Shown in pieces: positions 1-7,765 of a stretch of 64,000 bases of DNA (positions are counted from its first letter, which is position 1; each line of letters opens with the position of its first letter). The notes below the pieces were generated by a model that saw only the letters and a program-made list of their open reading frames with translations, was not told the DNA's origin and made no database searches. The translations under genes and the position numbers were made by a program. Source of the DNA: Lysobacterales bacterium (GTDB lineage: Bacteria; Pseudomonadota; Gammaproteobacteria; Xanthomonadales; SZUA-5); contig JALHRS010000004.1 in assembly GCA_022841325.1 (NCBI GenBank), positions 1-64,000 on the forward strand, written 5' to 3'.

Positions 1-13
1 CCGGCGGGCCACG

Positions 14-79
14 CCGCGGCCGCCGGCGCCAACAGCCGCGGCCCACGACCCGATCCGCCGCGCGCCGGAGCCGCGCTAC
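14..79. repeat. Intergenic repeat R5, partial copy
   Basis: GC-rich segment whose right part (CGCGCCGGAGCCGCGCTAC) recurs at 3402-3477, 7529-7603 and, inverted, 25779-25848. No gene is visible in 1-362; besides this and repeat R1 the stretch holds nothing recognisable. Confidence 0.55.
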
Positions 80-191
80 CTCACTGCACTGCATCCCTGC
101 GCGTTGCGTGCATCCATCCCTGAGCCGTTGATGCGTCATTGCGCGCCGCGTGTATCGGCCCGACACTGCCTGCGGCTGATGAACCCCCGGC

Positions 192-287
192 GTCATTGCG
201 ACCCCGGACTTGATCCGGGGGAAGCAATCCAGACACACAGCCGCAAAAGCGCTGGATTGCTTCGTCGCTGCGCTCCTCGCAATGACG
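192..287. repeat. Intergenic palindromic repeat R1
   Basis: The segment starts GTCATTGCGA, ends TCGCAATGAC and contains two inner blocks, one around CCCCGGACTTGATCCGGGG and one around GGATTGCTTCGTCGCTGCG. The same composite occurs inverted at 27045-27142 and in part at 63893-63929. The short open frames it creates (MRHCEERSDEAIQ type) are spurious. Confidence 0.75.
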
Positions 288-362
288 CATCAGCAGCTAT
301 CGACCAGGGTTGCTGGAGCGCGTGACGAAGCAATCCAGGGAAGCTCCCTGGTGCTGCTGCCG

Positions 363-515
363 TCAATGCATGTTCAGCGAGCCACCAAACAAGCCCAGCA
401 GACCGATCACGATCAGGTAGATCGCGACGATGTAATTGAGCAGGCGCGGCTGCACCAGGATCAGGATGCCAGCGACCAGGGCCAGCAACGGGGCAATGCT
501 GATGTTGAGGTTCAT
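363..515 (-). CDS. DUF3096 family small membrane protein
   Basis: A 50-residue frame begins MNLNISIAPLLALVAGI and ends LFGGSLNMH. It is almost entirely hydrophobic and can form two short transmembrane helices (about residues 8-23 and 28-46) joined by a QPRLLNY turn. Length, order and the central QPRLLNYIVA-like motif match the DUF3096 family (Pfam), whose members are about 50 residues; the function of that family is not known. The start is the only ATG that gives the family N-terminus. The gene is divergent from the coiled-coil gene at 694, with 178 bases between them that could hold promoters for both. It is too short for most gene callers and was read by hand. Confidence 0.8.
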   Translation of the reverse strand: MNLNISIAPLLALVAGILILVQPRLLNYIVAIYLIVIGLLGLFGGSLNMH

Positions 516-693
516 AGAGTTTCCAGCGGTGTGGGTGGACCCCGATCACACACCTACGGCGCCGCTCAGGTCGGTGCGACAGCGCACCGAAGCCGGCACG
601 GAACTCGCCGCCAGCCAAGGTACGACAACGTACAGACCCCATGGATGGCGTCCGCGAGGATGCAAGGCCCAGACCCACCCAGGAACACAAGCC

Positions 694-981
694 ATGACCA
701 GTCGCGACCAGTACGTCGAAAAGATGAAGGCGCAGATCGACCAGCTCAACGAGAACATGAAGGCGCTGGAAGTGAAAGCCCAGGAAGCCAGCGACGAGGC
801 CCGTGCGAAGTACGACGAGCAGATCAGCAAGATGCAGGACCAGTCCAAGGCGGCCATGACCAAGCTCGCCGACATGAAGGCGGCCGGCACCGATACCTGG
901 GATGCCATGATCGCCGAGATGGAAAAGGTGCGCGATGCCTTCGTGCATTCCTTCAGCTACTTCAAGTCGCAGCTCAAGTAG
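694..981 (+). CDS. Small coiled-coil protein, sll1863-like stress family
   Basis: A 95-residue, highly charged protein starting MTSRDQYVEKMKAQIDQLN. Residues 1-75 show continuous heptads rich in Lys, Glu, Ala and Met, consistent with one long coiled coil, and the end is HSFSYFKSQLK. There is no signal peptide or membrane segment, so it is probably cytoplasmic. The start is the ATG preceded by AGGAACA about 7 bases upstream; a longer in-frame extension to 436 has no protein-like composition. The pattern resembles the sll1863-family stress-response coiled-coil proteins often found beside small membrane peptides, as here. The family assignment is moderate and no molecular role can be read from the sequence. 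Confidence 0.8.
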   Translation: MTSRDQYVEKMKAQIDQLNENMKALEVKAQEASDEARAKYDEQISKMQDQSKAAMTKLADMKAAGTDTWDAMIAEMEKVRDAFVHSFSYFKSQLK

Positions 982-1102
982 CCGTCGGAATTACGGCGTC
1001 GAAGCCTGTCGAGGCCGGACGAGCGCGCCCCACCGGACGCCGCCCGATCCGGCCTGGAGCCGACACGGCACTCCGGTTCGCGCGCCAAACCATTGCAGGT
1101 AG

Positions 1103-1131
1103 GTCACGTTGATCCGAAGGGTCTACGTGAC
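1103..1131. repeat. Hairpin repeat R4, copy 1
   Basis: A 29-base imperfect palindrome (GTCACGT...ACGTGAC with a GACCC/GGGTC-like inner stem and short loop) lying 3' of TPR-1. Copies occur at 7681-7709 and 56992-57020. It may act as a transcript end structure, though no T-run follows. The rest of 982-1246 shows only an AT-rich stretch near 1175-1200. Confidence 0.65.
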
Positions 1132-1246
1132 GGCTCTGCGAGGCACGCAGGCCGCTTCGCGTCCAGTATGATCTACCATAAAATCAATCGCTTATAGTTT
1201 GTTCGACGAGAAAGCGGGCTCGGTCCCCGGCGCTTGGCCGGCAACC

Positions 1247-3106
1247 TCAGTACGGTGCTCCGTCAGCGTCGATGCCGCATTCGAAATCGGCATCGCCCAG
1301 AGGCCGACAGACTGGAGGCCAGCCCTGCTCGCGCCAGTAATCGACAAAGCCGTAAGCCAGCAGTCGCGACTTGACCTCCGGATCGCGCAGCATGGGGTGA
1401 CCCTTGCTTCGATTGTCGTTGAGATAGGTGAAGTAAAGACTTTTCAGGGTGGCGCCGCCGCGGTCGATTTCGGCGTTGTACAAGGCCAGCGCCTGTCTCG
1501 CGACCAGATAGCAGAGACTTCCGCCTGCCGGCGCCTGGGCCAACGCCGCTTGCAGCTGCGCGTCGTCCAGTTCCTGACCTCCCAGGGCCCAGGGCAGCAG
1601 CGTTTGCGCATAGCGCGCATCCTCGGGCCAGCGCTCGGCGATTTCAGCCAGCTGCTGCTGGGCCTCGGCAGTGCGGCCCCAGATGACGGCGTAATCGAGC
1701 AGGGCGAATTTGCTGGTGGAACTGTCGGGATTCAGCACCCGCAGACGGGCGATCGCGTCTTCAACATCGTTGCGCAGATCGAAGTGCGCTGCCGTGTCGA
1801 AGACCCGGACCCAGCCGATGCCTAAATAGGGGTCCAGTTCCACCAGCTGCAGCGCCGCCGCCTGCCCATCGCGCACCCGGCCGACCATGTTCAGCAATTC
1901 AGCATAGTCCTCGCGCACATCGGAGTAGCCGGGGTCAATCCGCATGGCCTGCAGATAGCGGCGCTCGGCTTCGACGTACTTGAACTGGTTGCGGGCGAGA
2001 TTTCCAAGCGCGTGGTTGACTGCCGCGGAATCGGGCTCGATCAGGGCCGCGCGCCTGGCCGCATCGCCCTGCTGGACCAGGAATTCGGCCGGCGACGCGT
2101 TTGCTACGTACCAGATGCCGACATCGTAGCTCAGCGACAGCGAGGTCCAGCCGGCGGCAAAGCCTGGCTCCAGCGCCACCGCGGCCTTGAAATGCTCGAT
2201 GGCCACGGCGATGTCTTCGCGATTGCGCAACAGTGCGCGACCCTTCAGATAGTGATCGTAGGCCTCAGGTTGGATCGAGAGCCGCGGCGCTGCCGGCGCC
2301 ACCATGCCGAGTGAGGTCTGCAGCGCCGCTCCGACCCGATTGGCCAGGTCGTCCTGCAGCGCAAACACGCTTTCGAGCTTGCGGTCGTAGGTCTCGGACC
2401 ACACATGAAAGCCGTCGGCGACCCGGATCAGCTGCGCCGTGACCCGGATGTCCTGACCATCGCGGCGCACGCTGCCCTCGACGATATGGCTGACGCCGAG
2501 CTTGCCGCCGATTTCGCGCACATCGCCGCCCTTGCCCTTGAATTCGAACACCGAGGTACGCGCGGCCACCTTCAGCCCTGGGATCCTGGCCAGCACATTC
2601 AGCAGTTCCTCGGTCATGCCGTCGGAGAAGTACTCCTGCTCCGGATCGCTGCTGAGGTTGGCGAAGGGCAGTACCGCGATCGAAGGCGCGTCATCGACGG
2701 GCTGAGCGGCCGCTGCAGCTGCAGCTTCGGCTCTGGTACCGGGCGCTGCGGCATCCGGCTGCTGCGGCCAGTAGCGATCCGCGATCACCACGCCGATGAC
2801 GGCGATCATCCCCAGCACGATCAACTGATCCATGCGCCGCGCCGTCGCCGGGTTGGCGTTCGGCGACGAGGCCGTTTCGCTGTCGCGCTTCAGGCCTTCC
2901 GGCGTCAGTTCGAACACCCAGGAAAACACCAGCGCCGGCACGAAACCCAGCGCCAGCAACAGCACGATGGCTTTCAGCACCCAGGCCGGCGTTTCAAAGA
3001 TCGGCAGCAGGGTTTCGGCCACCTGCACGAACAACCAGGCACCGACGATGTACAAACCGGCCATGCGGATGACGTTGCGGCGCTTGAGTTCGGCGAGCAG
3101 ACGCAA
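1247..3106 (-). CDS. TPR-1: membrane-anchored FlgO/TolB-like TPR protein, class A
   Basis: A 619-residue protein. Residues 1-12 are the basic motif MRLLAELKRRNV. Predicted helices lie at about 13-32, 40-60 and 93-113. The basic stretches before helix 1 and between helices 2 and 3 put the N-terminus inside and everything after helix 3 in the periplasm. Residues ~142-270 form a FlgO/TolB-like domain (SIAVLPFANLSSDPEQEYF, then VEGSVRR and RVTAQLIR), followed by TPR-like helical repeats to about 560. The end carries the class A signature YW-x(3)-GWPPVC ... FEC. No cyclase, kinase or DNA-binding domain is present, unlike many relatives. The start is TTG with GGAGAG upstream. It is transcribed alone, with a conserved upstream box at 3143. 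A role as an envelope sensor or scaffold is inference. Confidence 0.9.
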   Translation of the reverse strand: MRLLAELKRRNVIRMAGLYIVGAWLFVQVAETLLPIFETPAWVLKAIVLLLALGFVPALVFSWVFELTPEGLKRDSETASSPNANPATARRMDQLIVLGMIAVIGVVIADRYWPQQPDAAAPGTRAEAAAAAAAQPVDDAPSIAVLPFANLSSDPEQEYFSDGMTEELLNVLARIPGLKVAARTSVFEFKGKGGDVREIGGKLGVSHIVEGSVRRDGQDIRVTAQLIRVADGFHVWSETYDRKLESVFALQDDLANRVGAALQTSLGMVAPAAPRLSIQPEAYDHYLKGRALLRNREDIAVAIEHFKAAVALEPGFAAGWTSLSLSYDVGIWYVANASPAEFLVQQGDAARRAALIEPDSAAVNHALGNLARNQFKYVEAERRYLQAMRIDPGYSDVREDYAELLNMVGRVRDGQAAALQLVELDPYLGIGWVRVFDTAAHFDLRNDVEDAIARLRVLNPDSSTSKFALLDYAVIWGRTAEAQQQLAEIAERWPEDARYAQTLLPWALGGQELDDAQLQAALAQAPAGGSLCYLVARQALALYNAEIDRGGATLKSLYFTYLNDNRSKGHPMLRDPEVKSRLLAYGFVDYWREQGWPPVCRPLGDADFECGIDADGAPY

Positions 3107-3142
3107 GGGCAGTACTCTCCATCAGCATGGCGCAGGTAGCGT

Positions 3143-3155
3143 GATCTTACCTTGG
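3143..3155 (-). promoter_or_regulatory. Shared TPR leader box (TAAGAT), TPR-1
   Basis: On the minus strand this reads CCAAGGTAAGATC and lies 36 bases before the TTG start of TPR-1. The same box precedes TPR-3 and TPR-7 and, more diverged, TPR-8 and TPR-9. TAAGAT resembles a sigma-70 -10 hexamer; no clear -35 box is seen 16-18 bases upstream. Confidence 0.55.
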
Positions 3156-3253
3156 TAGATCGCCATAGAGTTCGAGACCCGGAAACGGAATCTGTAGACC
3201 GGCGGCGCCGCAGAGCGCCGGGGAGCCGCTGCGCGGCACCCGCGGCCTACGAT

Positions 3254-3285
3254 CTGTGGGAGCGGACTCTGTCCGCGATGCCTTG
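3254..3285. repeat. Intergenic repeat R2, copy 1
   Basis: Contains CTGTGGGAGCGGACTCTGTC, in which GCGGAC/GTCCGC form a short stem. Copies lie at 7623-7655 and 12645-12675. Confidence 0.65.
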
Positions 3286-3401
3286 GTCCGTGGCGTAGAC
3301 GCAGCCCGAATTGGCGGCCGTATGCCGGGTCCTTCGCGTCGGCAGGCTTTGAAGGAGCCGCAGTCCGTACACGCGAGGCGCCGGGCGCCTTGCGGTCCAC
3401 G

Positions 3402-3477
3402 GAGCCGCGGCCGCCGGCGCGACTACCCGCTGGCGTTGATGCTGGCCTACGCGCGCCGGAGCCGCGCTACGGTCGCG
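3402..3477. repeat. Intergenic repeat R5, copy 2
   Basis: Begins GAGCCGCGGCCGCCGGCGCG and ends CGGAGCCGCGCTACGGTCG; the two ends are partly complementary. It matches 7529-7603 in the same orientation and 25779-25848 inverted. Confidence 0.7.
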
Positions 3478-3572
3478 GCACTCTTGGGCCACTGCGCGTA
3501 GCCCGTTGTGCCGCGTAGCGGCTCAGCGGGGCTCTTCGCCTCATCTCCCCGGAGAGCGCTGCGGGAAGATCA

Positions 3573-3600
3573 ACAGCGCCGAGTTCAACTCGGCGATCCC
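3573..3600. repeat. Hairpin repeat R3 just after the RM stop codon
   Basis: CAGCGCCGAGTTCAACTCGG forms a GCCGAGTT/AACTCGGC stem, 5 bases beyond the stop of the minus-strand gene that ends at 3606. Related copies lie at 7264-7341 and, again just after a stop codon, at 12712-12741. No T-run follows, so a terminator role is only inferred. Confidence 0.6.
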
Positions 3601-3605
3601 AGGGG

Positions 3606-6600
3606 CTAGCGGTTGGCGCTGTAGTGGCCGTTCTGGGTCTGGGCCTTGCCCAGGGCGACGAGCATGTCGAGCAGTTGCGGCAGGCGTTTCTTCCACGGGC
3701 CGCGGCCGTTGAAGCGGCTGGCGAGTTGCTCCACGCTGAGGGCAATCGGGCTGCTGGCCAGGGCGTCGGCGACGGCGCGGACCTGTTCGATGGCGTCCTT
3801 GGGCCAGGGCTTGGGCTTGACCGCTGCGACCACGGTAGACGGGGTGTCGGTATCGGTGTCGGTGTCGGTTTCAAGCTCGGCTTGCAGCGGCTCAGCGCCT
3901 GCGCCCTGCGGATTCTGGAATTCCGGGCGCAGCCAGCGGACGATGCCGCGGGCTTCCTCGGCGGCGCGTTCGGCGTTCAGTGCGACCAGCCGTTCGAGGA
4001 TGGCTTCGTCGAACTCGCGTTTGGCCTGCTCGCGGGCAAGCGGCTCGGTCCTGGCCTCGTCGCCGTCTCGTAGCCCGGGTAAGCCGGAGGCGCACCCGGG
4101 GCTTTCGTCGGGTGTCGTTCCCAGGTGCGCTGCGCTGACCTGGCCTACAGGAGCGGTTGGCGCGCGGGTGTTGCCGTGGGCCACGCGCAGCAGCGGCAGC
4201 AGATCCGACCAGCCATAGGCCTCCAGCACCGCCGCATCCAGCTCATCGTGAATCTGCCGCAACACCGACACCAGGCCCTGCTCGTGAATCTCACGTTCCT
4301 TGGCGCTCAGCGCCTCGCCGCTGCGCAGTTTTTCCAGCACGTTGTACATGCCGGTCAGGGTGAGCTTGGGATGGGCGGCTTGCTGGCGTTTGCGGTGGGC
4401 GTCGAGGGCTTCGGCTAAGGCAGCGACACGAGAAGAATGCTTCGGATTGACAAGAGGAAATGGGAACTTCTCGAAGCAATCGCTGTGATTGTAGGTGAGG
4501 TCGTTTCCTACTCCATGGTGTCCGCCAGATGCTGCTGAGAACACGACATGTACCGCACTAGACAGAATGCCGAGAGACACTCCATCACCGAGGGCAATGA
4601 TAAGCACCTTCGTTTCTGGCAGGGTCGATGAATCAAGAAACACGAACGTCCGATGCCTCGCAGTCCTGCACGTCGCGATGATCCGGCTCAATCGCTCAAG
4701 GGCTGCGCGAAACCGCGAACGCGTCTCAGCATGTCGCCACCAATACTTCCGATAGGTGGGACGTGGATTCTCAAGCCGTTCAGGCAATACGCGCTCCCGA
4801 AGCCACTGGTATGCGTCTGGAAAACTCGTGAGTAGACCGTCCTCACTCCATCCAAATGTATCAATGACCCATTGTTCACGCCTTACCTTGGTGAGATCCG
4901 ATCCAATGACGTACTTTTTGAGAAGTTTTTTCGCGGTAACGGGTGAAAATCGAGGTAGATCGTCCCGGGAAACCAAGAATCCTTGGCCGGAGAGTTGAAT
5001 TCCGGGGCACGCAATGCCTCTGTTTGCGTCAAGCCTTAACGACGACACGACGTTCGCGCCGATAGTCAAGTCAGAATTTATCAGTCCGAAGCCAGTAGAC
5101 AAAGAAACAGAAACTTCTCCGTCACTCAGAGGTCTTTCATTGAAAACACGTTTAATTTGGCCGCCGGCAAACTTCGAGCGAGCTCCAACGCTCATGGCAA
5201 TCCTCACCGCGGCCCCATCCGCTACATCAACCCACGGATGATCAGGAATCGCAAACACCAGCGAGATTGGGTTCTTCTTATCGGTCAGATGCGCCTCGAT
5301 CACGCGCCGATTAAAAGCCTGTCGAATCGAATTGGTCGTGATCAGCCCGAAGCGTTCAAGCCCACCGGGACGGGTCAATTGCGCCGCATGCTGCCACCAA
5401 TACATCACCAGATCGGCGGATTCCGGCACATCCTGCCACGCCCCGCGAAGCGCCTCGACATAGCCATCGCCCAGCGCCGAGCGCATGCGCTTGTTGCCTA
5501 TAAACGGCGGATTCCCCACCACAAAATCCGCCTCTGGCCACTGCGCCTTCCTCGGGTTGAGATAGCGTTCCAGCGGAATGCGGGCGCGGTCGTCGGGGAT
5601 GGGCTCGCCGGTGACGGGTGAGGGCTTCAGGGTGACGCCGTCCCAGCGGGTGATGGGCACGCCGTGCTCGTCGGTGACGTATTCGACGCCATCGTAGGCC
5701 AGCACAGCGTCACGGCATTCGATGTTGCGGAAATCGCGGATCACCGGCTGCGGTGGCTGGATATCGCCACGGGTGCGGTAATGCCATTGCAGATAGCCGA
5801 TCCACAGCACCACTTCGGCGATGGCGGCGGCGCGCGGGTTGAGTTCGATGCCGAGCAGATTGTGCGGATCCACGGTTTCGCCGGCGGCGGCATCGGCGCG
5901 TTCGCCGCCCAGCGCCAGGCCGGTTTGTCTGAATCCCAGCTCGTCCAGCGCGTTCAGCACCTCGCCTTCCAGACGCTTCAGATGTTCCAGCGTCACGTAC
6001 AAAAAATTGCCCGAGCCGCAGGCCGGATCGAGCACGCGCAACGTGCACAGCCGATGGTGGAAACGGCGCAGTTCCTGCACCGCGGCATCGTGCTTGTTCT
6101 CGGCCGCCAGGGTGAGCGCGGCGGCCTGGGCCAGCGCCCATTCCTCGCGCAGCGGTTCGATCACCGTGGGCAGCACCAGGCGTTCGACATAGGCGCGTGG
6201 CGTGTAATGGGCGCCGAGCTTGTGGCGCTCGCCCGCGTCGAGTGCGCGCTCCAGCAGCGTGCCGAAGATGGCCGGCTCCACATGCCGCCAATCGGCTCTG
6301 GCGGCATCGGCCAGCAGCGTCAGTTGCTCGGCGCTGAGCGGCAGCGTGTCGGGCTGTTTGAACAGCTTGCCGTTGAAGCGCAGCACCTCGCTGGCCAGCA
6401 CCGCCGAGAAACCGCCGTGATCCATGTCCTGCCACAGCTGCGCCAGCATGCGCATGGCAATGCTGGGCTGCGCGGCGTATTTGAGCAGCAGATCGCGAAA
6501 GGACTCGGCCGGCAGCAGGCGCACGTCCTCGGCGAACATGGTGAACAGACAGCGCATCAGAAACTGCGCCACCGCTTCGGGCGCATGGCCGGCGTTCTCC

Positions 6601-7211
6601 AGACTGCGTGCCAGCTTGGCCAGCTGCGTGGCGATCTCGCGCGTGACCCGCGCCGACTCGCGCGAGGGATCGAGCGACAGCGGATCGGTCCACACCCGCC
6701 GCAGCCGATCGAGAATCTCCGGGCGGGCCAGATCCTTGAGCGCGATGCGATGACTGCGCGGATCAGGAAAGGGCGTGTAGGTGGCGCCGGAACGACTGAA
6801 CTCGGCGTACAGCTCGATGCGATTGCCGACATCGACCACCACCACGAAGGGCGGACGACCTTCAGCTGCCGGCAGCGCCCGCGCATAGTTCTCGGCCTGA
6901 CTGCGCGCCCGCAGCAAAGCCTCGTCGAAACCACGGGTATGGCTGGGCGCCTTGAGCTTTTTCGACTCCAGCACAAAGGCGCCACGACGATACAGATCAA
7001 TCCGCCCGGCGCTGCTGCTGCCATCGCCATGGGCAAAGGTGATCGGCCGCTCGAACATGTAATCCTGCTCGGCGGTGGCATGCGGGGCATCCACCTCCAG
7101 CAAGCGGCAGAGATCAAGCAGAAAGCTCTGCGAAGTCGACAGCTCGGAGGCACTCACGCCCTGCCACCTGGCGATGAAATCCGCTGCCGAGCCCGCCGCG
7201 ATTTCCGCCAT
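3606..7211 (-). CDS. Type IIG-like restriction-modification enzyme (MmeI-like)
   Basis: A 1201-residue single chain. Residues 70-84 hold a PD-(D/E)xK-like nuclease motif ([17 protein letters not shown]72, E82, K84). The SAM-binding motif [10 protein letters not shown] is near residue 395 and the amino-methyltransferase motif NPPF near 566, the order expected for adenine- or cytosine-N4 methylating type IIG enzymes, with target recognition toward the C-terminus. Bases ~4440-5240 (residues ~657-924) are visibly richer in A/T than their surroundings, suggesting an exchanged recognition region. A palindromic repeat is inserted in frame at residues ~1021-1047. The chosen start, [12 protein letters not shown], follows the family; upstream residues come from repeats. 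No separate restriction or specificity subunit lies nearby. It stands alone among the TPR genes, flanked by repeats, which suggests acquisition by transfer. Confidence 0.88.
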   Translation of the reverse strand: MAEIAAGSAADFIARWQGVSASELSTSQSFLLDLCRLLEVDAPHATAEQDYMFERPITFAHGDGSSSAGRIDLYRRGAFVLESKKLKAPSHTRGFDEALLRARSQAENYARALPAAEGRPPFVVVVDVGNRIELYAEFSRSGATYTPFPDPRSHRIALKDLARPEILDRLRRVWTDPLSLDPSRESARVTREIATQLAKLARSLENAGHAPEAVAQFLMRCLFTMFAEDVRLLPAESFRDLLLKYAAQPSIAMRMLAQLWQDMDHGGFSAVLASEVLRFNGKLFKQPDTLPLSAEQLTLLADAARADWRHVEPAIFGTLLERALDAGERHKLGAHYTPRAYVERLVLPTVIEPLREEWALAQAAALTLAAENKHDAAVQELRRFHHRLCTLRVLDPACGSGNFLYVTLEHLKRLEGEVLNALDELGFRQTGLALGGERADAAAGETVDPHNLLGIELNPRAAAIAEVVLWIGYLQWHYRTRGDIQPPQPVIRDFRNIECRDAVLAYDGVEYVTDEHGVPITRWDGVTLKPSPVTGEPIPDDRARIPLERYLNPRKAQWPEADFVVGNPPFIGNKRMRSALGDGYVEALRGAWQDVPESADLVMYWWQHAAQLTRPGGLERFGLITTNSIRQAFNRRVIEAHLTDKKNPISLVFAIPDHPWVDVADGAAVRIAMSVGARSKFAGGQIKRVFNERPLSDGEVSVSLSTGFGLINSDLTIGANVVSSLRLDANRGIACPGIQLSGQGFLVSRDDLPRFSPVTAKKLLKKYVIGSDLTKVRREQWVIDTFGWSEDGLLTSFPDAYQWLRERVLPERLENPRPTYRKYWWRHAETRSRFRAALERLSRIIATCRTARHRTFVFLDSSTLPETKVLIIALGDGVSLGILSSAVHVVFSAASGGHHGVGNDLTYNHSDCFEKFPFPLVNPKHSSRVAALAEALDAHRKRQQAAHPKLTLTGMYNVLEKLRSGEALSAKEREIHEQGLVSVLRQIHDELDAAVLEAYGWSDLLPLLRVAHGNTRAPTAPVGQVSAAHLGTTPDESPGCASGLPGLRDGDEARTEPLAREQAKREFDEAILERLVALNAERAAEEARGIVRWLRPEFQNPQGAGAEPLQAELETDTDTDTDTPSTVVAAVKPKPWPKDAIEQVRAVADALASSPIALSVEQLASRFNGRGPWKKRLPQLLDMLVALGKAQTQNGHYSANR
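4070..4148. repeat. Palindromic REP-like element inside the RM coding sequence
   Basis: The segment opens GTAGCCCGGGTAAGC and closes GCTGACCTGGCCTAC; its two halves are inverted, imperfect copies. It has the look of the GTAG...CTAC intergenic repeats common in proteobacteria, but here it is read through without a stop and adds about 26 residues (from around PTAPVGQ to GLPGLRD) to the enzyme. Confidence 0.75.
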
Positions 7212-7263
7212 GGTCTGATCCGAATCCCAGGTGCCGAGAGCACCCGAGCATACGGCAGCTGTT

Positions 7264-7341
7264 CGGGATCGCCGAGTTGCGCTCGGCGCTGGTGATCTGC
7301 GGCCATCGGAGCAAGAGCGCCGAATGCAATTCGGCGATCCC
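7264..7341. repeat. Two inverted R3 hairpins upstream of the RM gene
   Basis: One unit at 7264-7290 (GATCGCCGAGTTGCGCTCGG) and its inverse at 7314-7341 (GCGCCGAATGCAATTCGGC). Each forms its own stem and together they form a larger inverted pair. Confidence 0.6.
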
Positions 7342-7528
7342 GGGTTGGGGTTTCGCTGATCAGCGGTGCTTCCTGGCACGGCCGACGGGCCATGAATGAC
7401 CTTGCCGGATTGAGGAGGGCCGCGCGCCTGCGCGGCCGCTCTTGATCTTCACGTCACGCAAAGCGGCGCCGCAGCGCGGCGCCCTCCACAGCAACGGTAC
7501 GAATGACGCTGAGCCTGGCCGTGCGCAG

Positions 7529-7603
7529 AGCCGCGGCCGCCGGCGCGACTACCCGCTGGCGCGCACCCAAGCCCACGCGCGCCGGAGCCGCGCTACGGTC
7601 GCG
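7529..7603. repeat. Intergenic repeat R5, copy 3
   Basis: Same orientation and nearly the same sequence as 3402-3477 (AGCCGCGGCCGCCGGCGCGA ... GGAGCCGCGCTACGGTCGCG). Confidence 0.7.
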
Positions 7604-7622
7604 GAACCCGCGACCCACGACC

Positions 7623-7655
7623 CTGTGGGAGCGGACTCTGTCCGCGGTGCTTTGG
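7623..7655. repeat. Intergenic repeat R2, copy 2
   Basis: CTGTGGGAGCGGACTCTGTC followed by CGCGGTGCTTTGG; almost the same as 3254-3285. Confidence 0.65.
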
Positions 7656-7680
7656 CTAATGTCGGAGGCGCAGTAAAGCC

Positions 7681-7709
7681 GTCACGTAGACCCTGCGGGT
7701 CAACGTGAC
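7681..7709. repeat. Hairpin repeat R4, copy 2
   Basis: GTCACGTAGACCCTGCGGGT then CAACGTGAC, a 29-base hairpin 57 bases past the stop codon of TPR-2. The position after a gene end matches the other two copies. Confidence 0.7.
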
Positions 7710-7765
7710 CTACTTCTGGACTGTGGATTGCAGCTCCGGCTGCCTGCTCTGCCGACGGGACCGCC

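Larger units (their letters stand above)
3107..3605. other. Intergenic region with repeats R2, R5, R3
   Basis: About 500 bases between TPR-1 and the restriction-modification gene. It contains the upstream box of TPR-1 (3143-3155) and three repeat elements listed separately. No convincing gene is seen on either strand; the open frames here are repeat-derived. Confidence 0.6.
7212..7765. other. Intergenic region with repeats R3, R5, R2, R4
   Basis: About 550 bases between TPR-2 and the RM gene. It holds a pair of R3 elements, then R5, R2 and R4. No gene is supported. A promoter for the RM gene must lie in the first 200 bases but none stands out. Confidence 0.55.

Noticed and set aside
81-948. 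Short frames near the left end with MRHCEERSDEAIQ-like text
   Set aside because: Translations of repeat R1, a well-known source of false genes.
3606-7211. BREX PglX or type I HsdM identity for the RM gene
   Set aside because: No BREX partners or specificity/restriction subunits nearby, and an N-terminal D-x(9)-E-x-K motif points to a fused nuclease.
5664-7295. 543-residue open frame on the plus strand opposite the RM gene
   Set aside because: Antisense shadow of a gene with clear methyltransferase motifs; no domains, rich in His, Gln and Arg as expected of a shadow.
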